Assembly: GCA_030536855.1 (NCBI GenBank)
Contig: JAUNPK010000005.1
Span: 32,111-96,110, forward strand
Direction: 5' to 3'
DNA from: Eubacteriales bacterium
Lineage (GTDB): Bacteria; Bacillota; Clostridia; Lachnospirales; Lachnospiraceae
Length of the DNA: 64,000 bases
A program made the translations under genes and the position numbers. The notes beneath the pieces are model-generated. The model was given only the letters and a program-made list of their open reading frames with translations, did no database searches and was not told the origin of the DNA. Positions 1-9,186 of this stretch are shown in pieces (the first letter of the stretch is position 1; each line of letters begins with the position of its first letter).

Positions 1-14
1 CGGTTACTCCATTA

Positions 15-42
15 TCAAAGCGCCTGCGGAATGGGGAATATC
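15..42 (+). repeat. Partial copy of the structured leader repeat
   Basis: The stretch GCCTGCGGAATGG at 22-34 is identical to the last part of the repeats at 15579-15684 and 34299-34404 and, as in those copies, sits directly before a start codon. Only the 3' end is recognisable; the rest is diverged or lies outside the window. Confidence 0.45.
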
Positions 43-1899
43 ATGAGAATAACATATTTGCATATTAAGAATTTTAAATCTATAAAAGATTTAGAAATCA
101 AGGACATTGAGGATGTTCTTATTCTTGTAGGAAGAAATAACGCAGGAAAAAGTATTGTTCTTGATGCCATAAGGGCTTTGTCCGGTGATTATGAAATATC
201 ATCTATGGATTTTAATGATTGTGAAAGAAACATAAGTATATCCGTTAAACTGGATATTGATGAAAAGGATTTAAGGCAGTTTTGCGAGAAGGGACTTGTG
301 AGTTCATTCAAGCATTTTAATCTTTGGCTTAAGGACTTTGAGAGTAAACTTCCTTCCTATGCAGAGGGAACATTACAGTTTGAGTATGTATATAGCAGAG
401 ACGGAAAAGAAAAGTATAGAGACGGATATAAGAAGAATAATATTTACATAAAGTCAGTAATGCCAAGGATATATTATGTGGATCACTTAAGAAGGGGCTC
501 ATCAATTCAGGATGACCTTATTATGCTGCAAGGAGGCTCCGATTATAGTGACCTTAAGGAAAATGTGTGTATGTTTGATAAGCACAGAGTTTGTAACCAG
601 TGCTTTAACTGCATCGGTATGATTAATAAAAAAAGACCGGAACAGCTATCCTTGCTGGAGACGGCAAGATTGATGCAGTTTAAGCTTTTTAATATCAACC
701 TTGCCAATTTCGAGGAAAAGCTTAATGAAAATTTTGCCCATAACGGAGGTAACGGAGAAAAGATACATTATAAGATAACCTTTGATGCGGATAAGCTTAT
801 GCATATTGACACAGTGGTTAAATATTCCTCAAGAAATGTTGAAGGAGAGCTGGAGAGTCTTTCGGATGGTCTTAACAGTATATATACACTTTCCCTCCTT
901 GAAACCTATGCAGAGTATGGAAGCCAGGTTCCCTATATTATATTGGTGGAGGACCCGGAAATATTTCTCCATCCCCGTCTGCAGAAGGTTGCCAGCGAAA
1001 TTCTTTACAAACTGTCAAGAAAGAATCAGGTAATATTCTCCACTCATGCCCCTCAGATGCTTTTTAATTTTACCACTAAGCAGATTAAGCAGGTTGTGGT
1101 GGATAAGGATAACAACACTGTGATAAATCCTGAGACAGATATAGATGATATTCTGGATGATTTAGGATATGCAGCCAATGACCTTATGAACGTGAGTTTT
1201 GTGTTTATAGTTGAAGGAAAGCAGGATAGAAGCAGGCTGCCTCTGCTTTTGGAAAAATATTATTCCGAGATATATGATGACAAGGGAAATTTAAAAAGAA
1301 TCGCCATAATTGCCACCAACAGTTGTACCAACATAAAAACTTACGCCAATTTGAAATATATTAATACTTTGTATTTAAAGGATCAATTTCTTATGATAAG
1401 GGACGGAGACGGAAAGGACGCTGAAAAATTAAAGGCGCAGCTGACAAATTACTACAAGGAGCGCTCTAAACAGGATTATGGTAATCTGCCAAGGGTTACA
1501 GACAGAAATGTATTAATATTGAAATATTATTCTTTTGAAAATTATTTTCTTGACCCAAAGGTAATGACAGAAATCGGAGTGGTGAAAAGTGAAGATGAAT
1601 TTTACAATATCCTGTATGATAAGTATAATGAGTATCTGTACCGACTCACCAGTACCAGAAAAATGCTTGAAAAATTAAATATATCTATAAATTCTAAGGA
1701 AGATATCATAAATAATATGGAGAATTTCAGAATCTATGTGAGAGGACATAATTTATATGATATATTTTACGGAAGATATAAAGGGGAGAAAGAAAATGAG
1801 GTGTTAAGGGCATATATCAACGCAGCACCTAAAGAGAATTTTAAGGATATATTTATGGCAATAGATAAATTTGTGTTTTTTAATAACAGAAAGAATTAG
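43..1899 (+). CDS. OLD-like ATPase with C-terminal TOPRIM domain
   Basis: This 618-residue protein looks like an overcoming-lysogenization-defect (OLD) type ATPase-nuclease. The N-terminal ABC-type ATPase has a Walker A GRNNAGKS at residues 30-37, a Walker B-like stretch ending LVEDPEIFLHP near 301-311 and an H-loop STHAP near 333-337. The C-terminal part has TOPRIM signatures: a Glu in IVEGKQD (residue 391) and DGDGKD at 454-459, then a YYSFENYFLDP stretch. A four-cysteine cluster (C176, C184, C187, C190) between the ATPase halves could bind metal. ATG at 43 is chosen over ATG at 31 because GGGG lies about seven bases before it. Function (DNA repair or phage defence) is inferred; I do not know the substrate. 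The leader resembles the repeated leader at 15579 and 34299. Confidence 0.75.
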   Translation: MRITYLHIKNFKSIKDLEIKDIEDVLILVGRNNAGKSIVLDAIRALSGDYEISSMDFNDCERNISISVKLDIDEKDLRQFCEKGLVSSFKHFNLWLKDFESKLPSYAEGTLQFEYVYSRDGKEKYRDGYKKNNIYIKSVMPRIYYVDHLRRGSSIQDDLIMLQGGSDYSDLKENVCMFDKHRVCNQCFNCIGMINKKRPEQLSLLETARLMQFKLFNINLANFEEKLNENFAHNGGNGEKIHYKITFDADKLMHIDTVVKYSSRNVEGELESLSDGLNSIYTLSLLETYAEYGSQVPYIILVEDPEIFLHPRLQKVASEILYKLSRKNQVIFSTHAPQMLFNFTTKQIKQVVVDKDNNTVINPETDIDDILDDLGYAANDLMNVSFVFIVEGKQDRSRLPLLLEKYYSEIYDDKGNLKRIAIIATNSCTNIKTYANLKYINTLYLKDQFLMIRDGDGKDAEKLKAQLTNYYKERSKQDYGNLPRVTDRNVLILKYYSFENYFLDPKVMTEIGVVKSEDEFYNILYDKYNEYLYRLTSTRKMLEKLNISINSKEDIINNMENFRIYVRGHNLYDIFYGRYKGEKENEVLRAYINAAPKENFKDIFMAIDKFVFFNNRKN

Positions 1900-2094
1900 A
1901 AAATACGATATATGAAAAGAGGAAATACGGGAGTTGTTTTGTGTTAAATCTTAAGGTTCATCTGACGATAAAGTAAAAAGAATTGTGATTTTTGGAATAT
2001 TTCTGAGGTTACGGATATATACTTAATTTATGCACGATTAAGGCATTTTTACATTATTACGTTATGATGAAAATGTAAAGAATGGAGAATATAT

Positions 2095-3162
2095 ATGGCA
2101 AAATCAAATAATAAAAAAATGAGATTAAAGCCCCTACCTGTTGCTATAATGGTAATTCTTGCTGTGGTTATTATAGTTGCTTTCATAGTAGCAGAAATAC
2201 ATAATTCACAAAAAGAGGAGGATTCAAAAAAAGCAAATGTCAGCCTCAGTGAAAAGGAACTTGTGGCAAAGGGAGAAGTTAATGTTAATATTCAGAATGA
2301 TGCAGTAAAGACGGAAGTGGAAATATTATTTGAGGACAGCGCAGTTCCTGTTGGAACTTCATTTAAGATTATGGCTATAGTCACTCCTTCGGATACAGAT
2401 AAAGCCATTGTGTGGACAAGCAGTAATTCGGATATTGTTGAGGTAAGCAGTGATGGAGTAATAAATGTTAAAGGCATTGGAACTGCAGCAATCACAGCTA
2501 CAGTGGGAGATGTGGCAGACGCAATTGCTATAGAGGGAATCGCTTCCGTCACATCAGGCTCCGGTAATGGCTATTCCGTATACACGGGTTCATCAGTAAA
2601 TTCTGCAGGAAACACTGCATCAGGAATCTCATCCTCAGGAGAAAGCGGAGACAGTTACAACGGCAGCACTTCCGGAAATCAGTCTTCAGGGAATACAGGC
2701 AGCAGTGGTGCAGATTCCGCTTCCGGTGGAGGAACAGGTAGCAGTGGTGCGGATTCTACTTCCGGTGGAGGAACAGGCAACAGTGGTGCAGGCTCATCCT
2801 CAGGAGGCAACTCTTCAGATACATCCAAGGGACTTACAAGTTCAGAGATATCAGGGGTATTGACAGAACAGGGATTTACGCCAAATGTTTCCAATGTGTA
2901 TGTTTATAACGATAACGGAACATATTGCGGAGAGATAGTAATCCAACCAAATGTCACTATTATTTATATAAAGCAGAGAAGTTCAGGGTTTGATTCAAAG
3001 ATACAAAGTGTTCTTAAGGAACTTCTTCCCACAGAATATAACCAGGTATGGAATAATTACCTGTCAGCTACAACAGATAGGACATTTACCGTGGAGAACA
3101 GAAAGGTAAGACTTGTTACTGCAGGAAAGGGCGGACATTCTCAAATTGTCATATACAATTAA
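2095..3162 (+). CDS. Membrane-anchored surface protein with bacterial Ig-like (BIG2) domain
   Basis: A 355-residue exported protein. Residues 14-35 form one N-terminal membrane anchor. Residues about 70-145 read as a BIG2-type immunoglobulin-like domain (motifs such as WTSSNSDIVEVSSDGVI and KGIGTAAITA). A Ser/Gly linker at about 150-245 contains three near-identical repeats of GNSGADSASGG type. The last 110 residues (from SSEISGVL) form a folded alpha/beta domain that I do not recognise. The ATG at 2095 follows GGAG with normal spacing. It probably stands on the cell surface; ligand unknown. About 195 bases upstream are noncoding. Confidence 0.65.
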   Translation: MAKSNNKKMRLKPLPVAIMVILAVVIIVAFIVAEIHNSQKEEDSKKANVSLSEKELVAKGEVNVNIQNDAVKTEVEILFEDSAVPVGTSFKIMAIVTPSDTDKAIVWTSSNSDIVEVSSDGVINVKGIGTAAITATVGDVADAIAIEGIASVTSGSGNGYSVYTGSSVNSAGNTASGISSSGESGDSYNGSTSGNQSSGNTGSSGADSASGGGTGSSGADSTSGGGTGNSGAGSSSGGNSSDTSKGLTSSEISGVLTEQGFTPNVSNVYVYNDNGTYCGEIVIQPNVTIIYIKQRSSGFDSKIQSVLKELLPTEYNQVWNNYLSATTDRTFTVENRKVRLVTAGKGGHSQIVIYN

Positions 3163-3254
3163 TGAAAAATGTGTTATATTTAATTAAATATGTCGTATTG
3201 TTGCAGTGTTCTGTATCAATATGAAATCATTTGAAGATAACGAGGTGAAATTAA

Positions 3255-3653
3255 TTGCTTAATGAAAATAAGGTCAAAATGATGACAAAAATGGCCATAT
3301 ATGAAAAAAATGAAGGAAAGAGAATGATAAGAACAGCCAAATATTTTAAAGGCGATTTTATAGCATTTGGTGTTCTTAAAACTCTTATAGCAACTACATT
3401 TGCGTTCTTTATTGTTGTGGTTATGTATGCATTATGTAATGCAGAGGGACTGGTTCAGGATATTAATTCAATGGATTATGTGGCACTGGGGCGTAAGGTT
3501 GCGTTATATTATGTACTTATGGTTGCAGTATTTGCAGTGATATCCGGATTTGTTTACAATTTCCAATATGAGAAATCCCGTAAAGGGTTGAAGAGGTATT
3601 TCTCAAGACTCAATAAGCTCGAGAGATTTTATAACGGACAGAAAAAGAATTAA
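3255..3653 (+). CDS. Small membrane protein of unknown function
   Basis: 132 residues with two predicted membrane helices (about 40-62 and 83-105), a basic N-terminus and a basic C-terminal tail that are probably cytoplasmic. The start codon is TTG: GAGGTG at 3242-3247 lies seven bases before it, and no ATG has as good a site. It ends 17 bases before the next membrane protein, so the two are probably co-transcribed. I recognise no family. Confidence 0.6.
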   Translation: MLNENKVKMMTKMAIYEKNEGKRMIRTAKYFKGDFIAFGVLKTLIATTFAFFIVVVMYALCNAEGLVQDINSMDYVALGRKVALYYVLMVAVFAVISGFVYNFQYEKSRKGLKRYFSRLNKLERFYNGQKKN

Positions 3654-3670
3654 TTCATTTGGAGGATATG

Positions 3671-4690
3671 ATGGCATTTTTATTAGAATTAAAAGAAAAA
3701 ATTAGAAAAGTATATAATAAGTACGATACATATATTGTACCGGCAATGAAATTTATCATAGCCTTCGTTTCATTTATGATGATAAATGGAAGTATTGGTT
3801 ATATGGCAAAGCTCAAGAATCCATTAATTGCATTGTTACTTTCAGTATTATGCGCATTTTTACCTAACGGAGCTACCATTGTTTTCCTTTCATTGTTTAT
3901 GTTGGTACATCTTTACAAGATTTCAGCAGAATTTGCACTTATTGCAGCGTGTGTAGTATTGCTTATGTATTTGCTTTATTTCAGATTCACACCTAAGTCA
4001 AGCTATCTGTTGATTATTACTGTAATGGCATGCTGGCTTAAGATACCATATGTTCTTCCTGTAGCAGTGGGACTTTGCTCATCAGCTCTTGCTGCAATTC
4101 CGGTTGGATTTGGCGTTATAATATACTATATAATTAAGACAGCAAGCGCTTATGAAACAGCTATCGCCAATCAGTCTCTTACAGAGAGTATGCAGCAGGT
4201 ATCATATCTGGTAGGAAGCCTTATTAAGGATAAACAGATGATAGTAGTTATGGTTGCTCTTGTGGTAACTGTTGTGGCGGTATACTGCATTAGAAGATTA
4301 AAAGTAGATTATTCATGGACTTATGCAATTATTGCAGGAAGTTTGCTTGAATTTCTTATACTTATAATTGGAAACGTGGCATTTAAGGCAAAACTCAATA
4401 TTGTACTTGTGATTATAGGAGTACTTCTTGGTGGAATTGTTGGTTATGTATGTAACATATTATTCTTTGCAGTAGATTTCAAAAGAACAGAGTATGTTCA
4501 GTATGAAGATGATGAATATTATTACTATGTTAAGGCAGTTCCTAAGATTAACGTTACAGGTGAGGATGTAAGAGTTAAGCAGATTAACGCCAGAAAGACA
4601 AGAAAGACATCAGATATTGACGAGGTAAGAAGAACCAGAGCTTCGGCACCTCAGGATGATGACGATGATATGATTTTCTATGACAGATAA
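3671..4690 (+). CDS. Polytopic membrane protein of unknown function
   Basis: 339 residues, with around eight to nine hydrophobic segments over residues 20-270 and a hydrophilic C-terminal tail. The tail carries a Tyr/Asp/Glu-rich patch (DDEYYYY), then many basic residues and a final DDDDD run. ATG at 3671 is five bases after GGAGG (3661-3665); the ATG at 3668 is too close. It forms a short operon with the small membrane protein upstream and lies just before cdaA. The family is unknown to me. The acidic and basic tail suggests a cytoplasmic interaction surface, which is inference. Confidence 0.65.
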   Translation: MAFLLELKEKIRKVYNKYDTYIVPAMKFIIAFVSFMMINGSIGYMAKLKNPLIALLLSVLCAFLPNGATIVFLSLFMLVHLYKISAEFALIAACVVLLMYLLYFRFTPKSSYLLIITVMACWLKIPYVLPVAVGLCSSALAAIPVGFGVIIYYIIKTASAYETAIANQSLTESMQQVSYLVGSLIKDKQMIVVMVALVVTVVAVYCIRRLKVDYSWTYAIIAGSLLEFLILIIGNVAFKAKLNIVLVIIGVLLGGIVGYVCNILFFAVDFKRTEYVQYEDDEYYYYVKAVPKINVTGEDVRVKQINARKTRKTSDIDEVRRTRASAPQDDDDDMIFYDR

Positions 4691-4783
4691 TTTAAGTTTA
4701 AGTCAGCTTATTGTATAAATGTAGCTGGCTTAAATATTATATAAACATTTTAAGGGATTAATTAGGGTAAAAGAGGTGAGCAG

Positions 4784-5659
4784 GTGAATACAACAGTACA
4801 GAACTTTTTTTCAAAACTGTATATTCCAAATATATCATGGACTGATATTATTGAAATTATAATTATTGCTGTTGTCCTCTATAACGTACTTTTGTGGATT
4901 AAGAATAATAAGGCATGGGCAATATTAAAAGGTATCATTGTTATTATACTTTTTGCCCTTGTAGCATATGTGCTTAATCTTAAAACCATACTGTGGATTG
5001 CAGGTAAGACTATCAGCGTAGGTATTATTGCTCTCGTAATTATATTCCAGCCGGAACTCAGACGTGCATTGGAACAGTTAGGAAGAAAGAAATTTAATAT
5101 TGGTATCCTTACATTGATAGATCCAAGAGATAGGGATAAGGAAGAACGCTTTAGTGTAAAGACCGCAGATGAAATAGTTGATGCCTGCTTTGCAATGGGT
5201 GCAGTGAAAACAGGTGCTCTTATTGTTATTGAACAGGATATGCTTCTGGATGATTATGAGAAGACCGGAATTGCTGTAGATGCTATTGTCACAAGTCAAT
5301 TGCTTATTAATATTTTTGAGCATAATACACCTCTTCATGATGGTGCTGTGATTATAAGGGGTAACAGGGTAGTGGCAGCCACCTGTTATCTTCCTCTTAC
5401 GGATAATGTCAACTTAAGCAAAGCTTTAGGAACAAGACACAGAGCCGGAGTTGGTATCAGTGAAATGACAGACAGTATGACAATTATTGTATCTGAGGAA
5501 ACGGGAAAAGTATCAGTTGCAGTAGGTGGAGAACTGATACATGATATTGATGCGGATTCATTAAAGAATAAACTTGAATATATCAGAAAGAAAACAATTG
5601 ATGTTAAGTCATTCAAGATATGGAGAGGCAGGTTGAAACATGAAAGAAAAGATATTTAA
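4784..5659 (+). CDS. cdaA: Diadenylate cyclase CdaA
   Basis: CdaA makes cyclic di-AMP from two ATP at the membrane. The 291-residue protein has three N-terminal helices (about 21-38, 47-66, 73-89) and then a DisA_N domain with the DGA motif at 186-188 and RHR at 218-220 that bind ATP. Start is GTG at 4784, five bases after GAGGTG. Its 3' end overlaps the start of the YbbR gene by 20 bases, the usual cdaA-cdaR coupling. In many Firmicutes glmM follows; here an HPr and a phosphohexomutase follow instead. Confidence 0.95.
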   Translation: MNTTVQNFFSKLYIPNISWTDIIEIIIIAVVLYNVLLWIKNNKAWAILKGIIVIILFALVAYVLNLKTILWIAGKTISVGIIALVIIFQPELRRALEQLGRKKFNIGILTLIDPRDRDKEERFSVKTADEIVDACFAMGAVKTGALIVIEQDMLLDDYEKTGIAVDAIVTSQLLINIFEHNTPLHDGAVIIRGNRVVAATCYLPLTDNVNLSKALGTRHRAGVGISEMTDSMTIIVSEETGKVSVAVGGELIHDIDADSLKNKLEYIRKKTIDVKSFKIWRGRLKHERKDI

Positions 5660-6938
5660 AAATTTCGGCCTGAAGATAGCTTCTGCAGCATTTGCAGTAA
5701 TCTTGTGGACGATAATTGTTAATATTTATGATCCAAATACCACATATACTTTCAGCAATATTACTGTGCAGCTTATTAATACAGAAAGTTTGACGGACAA
5801 GAACTATACTTATGAAGTTGCAGAGGGGGAAAAGATTTCTGTAACTGTCAGCGGACCTAAGAGTATTGTTACAGATCTAAAGACTAGCGATATTGTGGCA
5901 GTGGCAGATTTAAGTAAGGTTACAGCATTTGCCGATTATGTGGATATTCAGGTTCACGTTGAGAGAGACGGCCAGATACTAAGTAATGTTGATGCAACTC
6001 CAAGAACATCAGCGCTTAAACTAAATATCGAGAACAGGGATACAAAAACATTTGGTATAGACGTTAATACAATTGGAAATACAGCTTCCGGGTACGCAGT
6101 AACCGGAACTAATTCGTCTCCAACTTATATAAAGGTTACGGGACCAACTTCCGTTCTTGGAAATGTGGCCTATGTTAAGGCTGAGGTAGATGTCAGCGGG
6201 GCAAGAGAAAATGTTGTCACTCAGGCTGAACTTAAATTATACGATTCCGATAACAACGAGATAAATGATGATTCATTGGGAATGACATCATACACCGCAG
6301 ATGTAACAGTATTTGTAGGCAGAACAAAAACAGTTACCATATCCGTAGAGCCAAGCGGAAGTGTTGCTGATGGATATGTACTTGACAAAATGGAATTAAG
6401 CCAGACTTCTGCCATAATTACAGGTTCTGAGGATACTCTTAATAAAATTAATAATATTGTTATTCAGGGAAGCACTGTTAATGTAGCCGGACTCACATCA
6501 GACAGGACTTATTATGTGAATCTAAGCAATTATGTTCCGGAAGAAATCAGAATACTTTCGGATAAACAAATTAATGTTGTTGCAAAGGTTAATGCAAGCT
6601 CGGGGAAAAACATAAAAATTAATACTTCATCTGTTCAGATTTCAGATATTCCAAGCGGATATACAGCTTCGGTTATATCTAAAGATATAAATGTTTCGTT
6701 GGTAGGTTCGGAAAATTCATTGAAAAATATCAGTGCCGGTGACATAAAGATGACGGTGAAACTTACCGGGCTTACAGAGGGAACGAAGACTGTGAATATT
6801 GAATTTACAGTACCTGATAATTGCAAAGTTACGGGTACTTACACCGCAGATGTGGTAATTGTAAAGAACATAGGGGGTACAGCATCTACGGAAACAACAG
6901 AGACTACAAAGGAGCAGGAAACAACAAAGGCTAATTAG
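5640..6938 (+). CDS. cdaR: YbbR-domain protein, CdaA regulator (CdaR)
   Basis: 432 residues: one N-terminal membrane helix (about 9-27) and then several extracellular YbbR repeats. These are beta-rich units with recurring VSGP, VTGP and GSE-type turns at about 75, 165, 260 and 350. It ends in a Thr/Glu-rich tail. The family binds CdaA and adjusts c-di-AMP synthesis. The ATG lies inside the end of cdaA, so translation is probably coupled. An HPr gene follows after 14 bases. Confidence 0.9.
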   Translation: MKEKIFKNFGLKIASAAFAVILWTIIVNIYDPNTTYTFSNITVQLINTESLTDKNYTYEVAEGEKISVTVSGPKSIVTDLKTSDIVAVADLSKVTAFADYVDIQVHVERDGQILSNVDATPRTSALKLNIENRDTKTFGIDVNTIGNTASGYAVTGTNSSPTYIKVTGPTSVLGNVAYVKAEVDVSGARENVVTQAELKLYDSDNNEINDDSLGMTSYTADVTVFVGRTKTVTISVEPSGSVADGYVLDKMELSQTSAIITGSEDTLNKINNIVIQGSTVNVAGLTSDRTYYVNLSNYVPEEIRILSDKQINVVAKVNASSGKNIKINTSSVQISDIPSGYTASVISKDINVSLVGSENSLKNISAGDIKMTVKLTGLTEGTKTVNIEFTVPDNCKVTGTYTADVVIVKNIGGTASTETTETTKEQETTKAN

Positions 6939-6952
6939 AAACGGAGATTATT

Positions 6953-7219
6953 ATGGTTAGTGAAAATATATTAATAAGCAGTCAACTTGGAATACATTTA
7001 AGACCTGCCGGAGCAATGAGCGATGCCGCAATAAAGTACAATTCTCATATTACATTTGAATATGGAGATGGAAAGACGGCTAATGCAAAAAGTGTTATTT
7101 CTATTCTGGCATCAGGGGTTAAATGTGGAGAAGAAATAAAACTGATAGCTGATGGGGAGGATGAGCAGGAGGCTCTTAAAGCGGTTTCTGAATCTTTCAG
7201 ACAGGCATTAGAGGATTGA
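6953..7219 (+). CDS. HPr-family phosphocarrier
   Basis: 88 residues with the HPr active site: His15 in LGIHLRPAG and a regulatory-type Ser47 in NAKSVISIL. His15 argues for a true phosphocarrier of the PEP:sugar phosphotransferase system and against Crh, which carries Gln there. It follows the YbbR gene by 14 bases with GGAG upstream, so it is in the c-di-AMP operon. It could be the main HPr or a second copy; the window does not say. Confidence 0.85.
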   Translation: MVSENILISSQLGIHLRPAGAMSDAAIKYNSHITFEYGDGKTANAKSVISILASGVKCGEEIKLIADGEDEQEALKAVSESFRQALED

Positions 7220-7309
7220 TTTAAGACATTGTATGTTCTATAATCAATATAGAGTAGTTAGTGAACATGCATATGCATGGATAATTTAAATAAGAAAGAG
7301 GTAAATAGT

Positions 7310-9037
7310 ATGGGTTATATGGAAACTTATAAGTCATGGTGCGACAATGAGTATTTTGATGAGGCAACAAGAGCTGAACTTAAGTCTATCGAAGGTGACG
7401 AGAAAGAAATAGAGGATAGATTTTACAGAGATCTTGAATTTGGAACCGGTGGTTTAAGAGGTGTTATTGGTAACGGTACCAACAGAATGAACATTTATAC
7501 AGTAAGAAAGGCTACACAGGGACTTGCCAACTTTATTATTAAGGAAGGGGCAGCAGATAGAGGTGTTGCTATTGCTTACGATTCAAGAAGAATGTCACCG
7601 GAATTTGCAGACGAGGCTGCGCTTTGTCTTAATGCAAATGGAATCAAAGCTTTTATATTCCCTTCATTAAGACCTACACCGGAGTTGTCTTTCGCACTTA
7701 GAGAATTACATTGTATAGCAGGTATTGTTGTAACAGCAAGTCACAATCCACCTGAATACAATGGTTACAAGGTATATTGGGAAGATGGTGCACAGATTAC
7801 AGCACCTAAGGATTCTCAGATAATATCTGAAGTTAAGGCTGTTATAGATTACAATACAGTTAAGACAATGGATAAGAATGAGGCTCTGGCATGTGGATTA
7901 TATAATGTCATCGGATATGAGATGGATGATAATTATATGAAAGCAATGGCTAAGATGTGCATTAACAGAGATGTTATCAAGCAGGTTGCAGATGATATCA
8001 AGATTGTATATACACCATTTAATGGTACAGGTAATATACCGGTAAGAAGAGTGTTAAAGGAATTAGGATTTAAACATGTATATGTGGTTCCTGAACAGGA
8101 AAAACCGGATCCAAACTTTACAACACTTGATTATCCAAACCCTGAGGATCCTAAAGCATTTACATATGCCCTTAAGTTAGCAAAAGAGGTGGACGCTGAC
8201 ATAGTTCTTGCAACAGATCCGGACGCTGACAGACTTGGTATATATGCTAAAGATACAAAGTCAGGAGAGTATAAGTCATTTACAGGTAATATGTCTGCTA
8301 TGGTTATTGCAGAATATCTTCTTTCACAACGTAAAGAAAAAGGCCTTCTTCATGACAACGGTGCGTTGGTTACAACGATAGTATCTACAAATATGGCTAA
8401 GGCTGTTGCTGATGATTACAATTTAAAGTTTATAGAAGTTCTTACAGGATTTAAGTTCATTGGAGAACAGATTAAGTTATTTGAACAGAATAATACATAT
8501 GAGTATGAATTTGGTTTTGAGGAAAGCTATGGATGTCTCGTTGGTACTCATGCAAGAGACAAGGACGCTCCTGTAGCAGTTATGGCTCTTTGTGAGGCTG
8601 CTGCATATTATAAATCAAAGGGAATTACACTTTGGGATCAGATGATTAACATTTTTGAAAAGTACGGCTACTATAAAGAAGGTCAGGTTGCAATTACAAT
8701 GAAGGGTGCTGAAGGTGCCGGAAAGATTGCAAAGATGATGGATGATTTAAGAGCTAATACTCCTGCTAATTTTGGAGACTGGAAGGTACTTGAGGCAAGA
8801 GATTACAAGAAGGATGAGTGTGTTGATATGGTAACAGGTGAAAAGAGAAGCACAGGCCTTCCTTCATCTAACGTACTTTACTATGCTCTTTCAGATGATG
8901 CATGGTGCTGTGCAAGACCTTCAGGTACAGAGCCTAAGATTAAGTTCTATATGGGCGTTAAAGGTACAAGCCTTGAAGATGCAGAAGCAAAGGAAGAGGC
9001 ACTTAAGAAAGCTGTTATGGATATTGTTGGAGAATAA
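7310..9037 (+). CDS. Phosphoglucomutase / phosphomannomutase
   Basis: 575-residue alpha-D-phosphohexomutase that interconverts hexose 1- and 6-phosphates. The phosphoserine loop TASHNPPEYNG has its Ser at residue 144. The metal loop is DPDADR at 303-308, the sugar loop reads GFEESYG and the C-terminal phosphate loop is RPSGTEPKIKFY. Length and loops match PgcA-type enzymes rather than the shorter GlmM. ATG at 7310 is eight bases after GAGG; the upstream ATG at 7277 lacks a site. It closes the cdaA cluster and is followed by a terminator at 9078. Confidence 0.9.
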   Translation: MGYMETYKSWCDNEYFDEATRAELKSIEGDEKEIEDRFYRDLEFGTGGLRGVIGNGTNRMNIYTVRKATQGLANFIIKEGAADRGVAIAYDSRRMSPEFADEAALCLNANGIKAFIFPSLRPTPELSFALRELHCIAGIVVTASHNPPEYNGYKVYWEDGAQITAPKDSQIISEVKAVIDYNTVKTMDKNEALACGLYNVIGYEMDDNYMKAMAKMCINRDVIKQVADDIKIVYTPFNGTGNIPVRRVLKELGFKHVYVVPEQEKPDPNFTTLDYPNPEDPKAFTYALKLAKEVDADIVLATDPDADRLGIYAKDTKSGEYKSFTGNMSAMVIAEYLLSQRKEKGLLHDNGALVTTIVSTNMAKAVADDYNLKFIEVLTGFKFIGEQIKLFEQNNTYEYEFGFEESYGCLVGTHARDKDAPVAVMALCEAAAYYKSKGITLWDQMINIFEKYGYYKEGQVAITMKGAEGAGKIAKMMDDLRANTPANFGDWKVLEARDYKKDECVDMVTGEKRSTGLPSSNVLYYALSDDAWCCARPSGTEPKIKFYMGVKGTSLEDAEAKEEALKKAVMDIVGE

Positions 9038-9077
9038 AACAATAACTTCAAAGTTTCTTAACAAGTAAAACACAATA

Positions 9078-9134
9078 TGAACACATTTCGTTATTATACT
9101 GACAAATGTCAGAAACGGAATGTGTTCATTTTTT
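9078..9134 (+). terminator. Rho-independent terminator after the phosphohexomutase
   Basis: TGAACACATTTCGTT pairs with AACGGAATGTGTTCA (14 of 15 positions), followed by six T. Confidence 0.85.
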
Positions 9135-9186
9135 GCAAAAGAGATATACATTCCGTAGATTATAGGATGAAGAAGGAGTGTTAATT

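Noticed and set aside
2690-2810. Tandem repeat that could suggest CRISPR
   Set aside because: It is in frame and codes for Ser/Gly linker repeats; unit length and spacing are not CRISPR-like.
6953-7219. HPr-like gene as Crh
   Set aside because: Residue 15 is His, not Gln.
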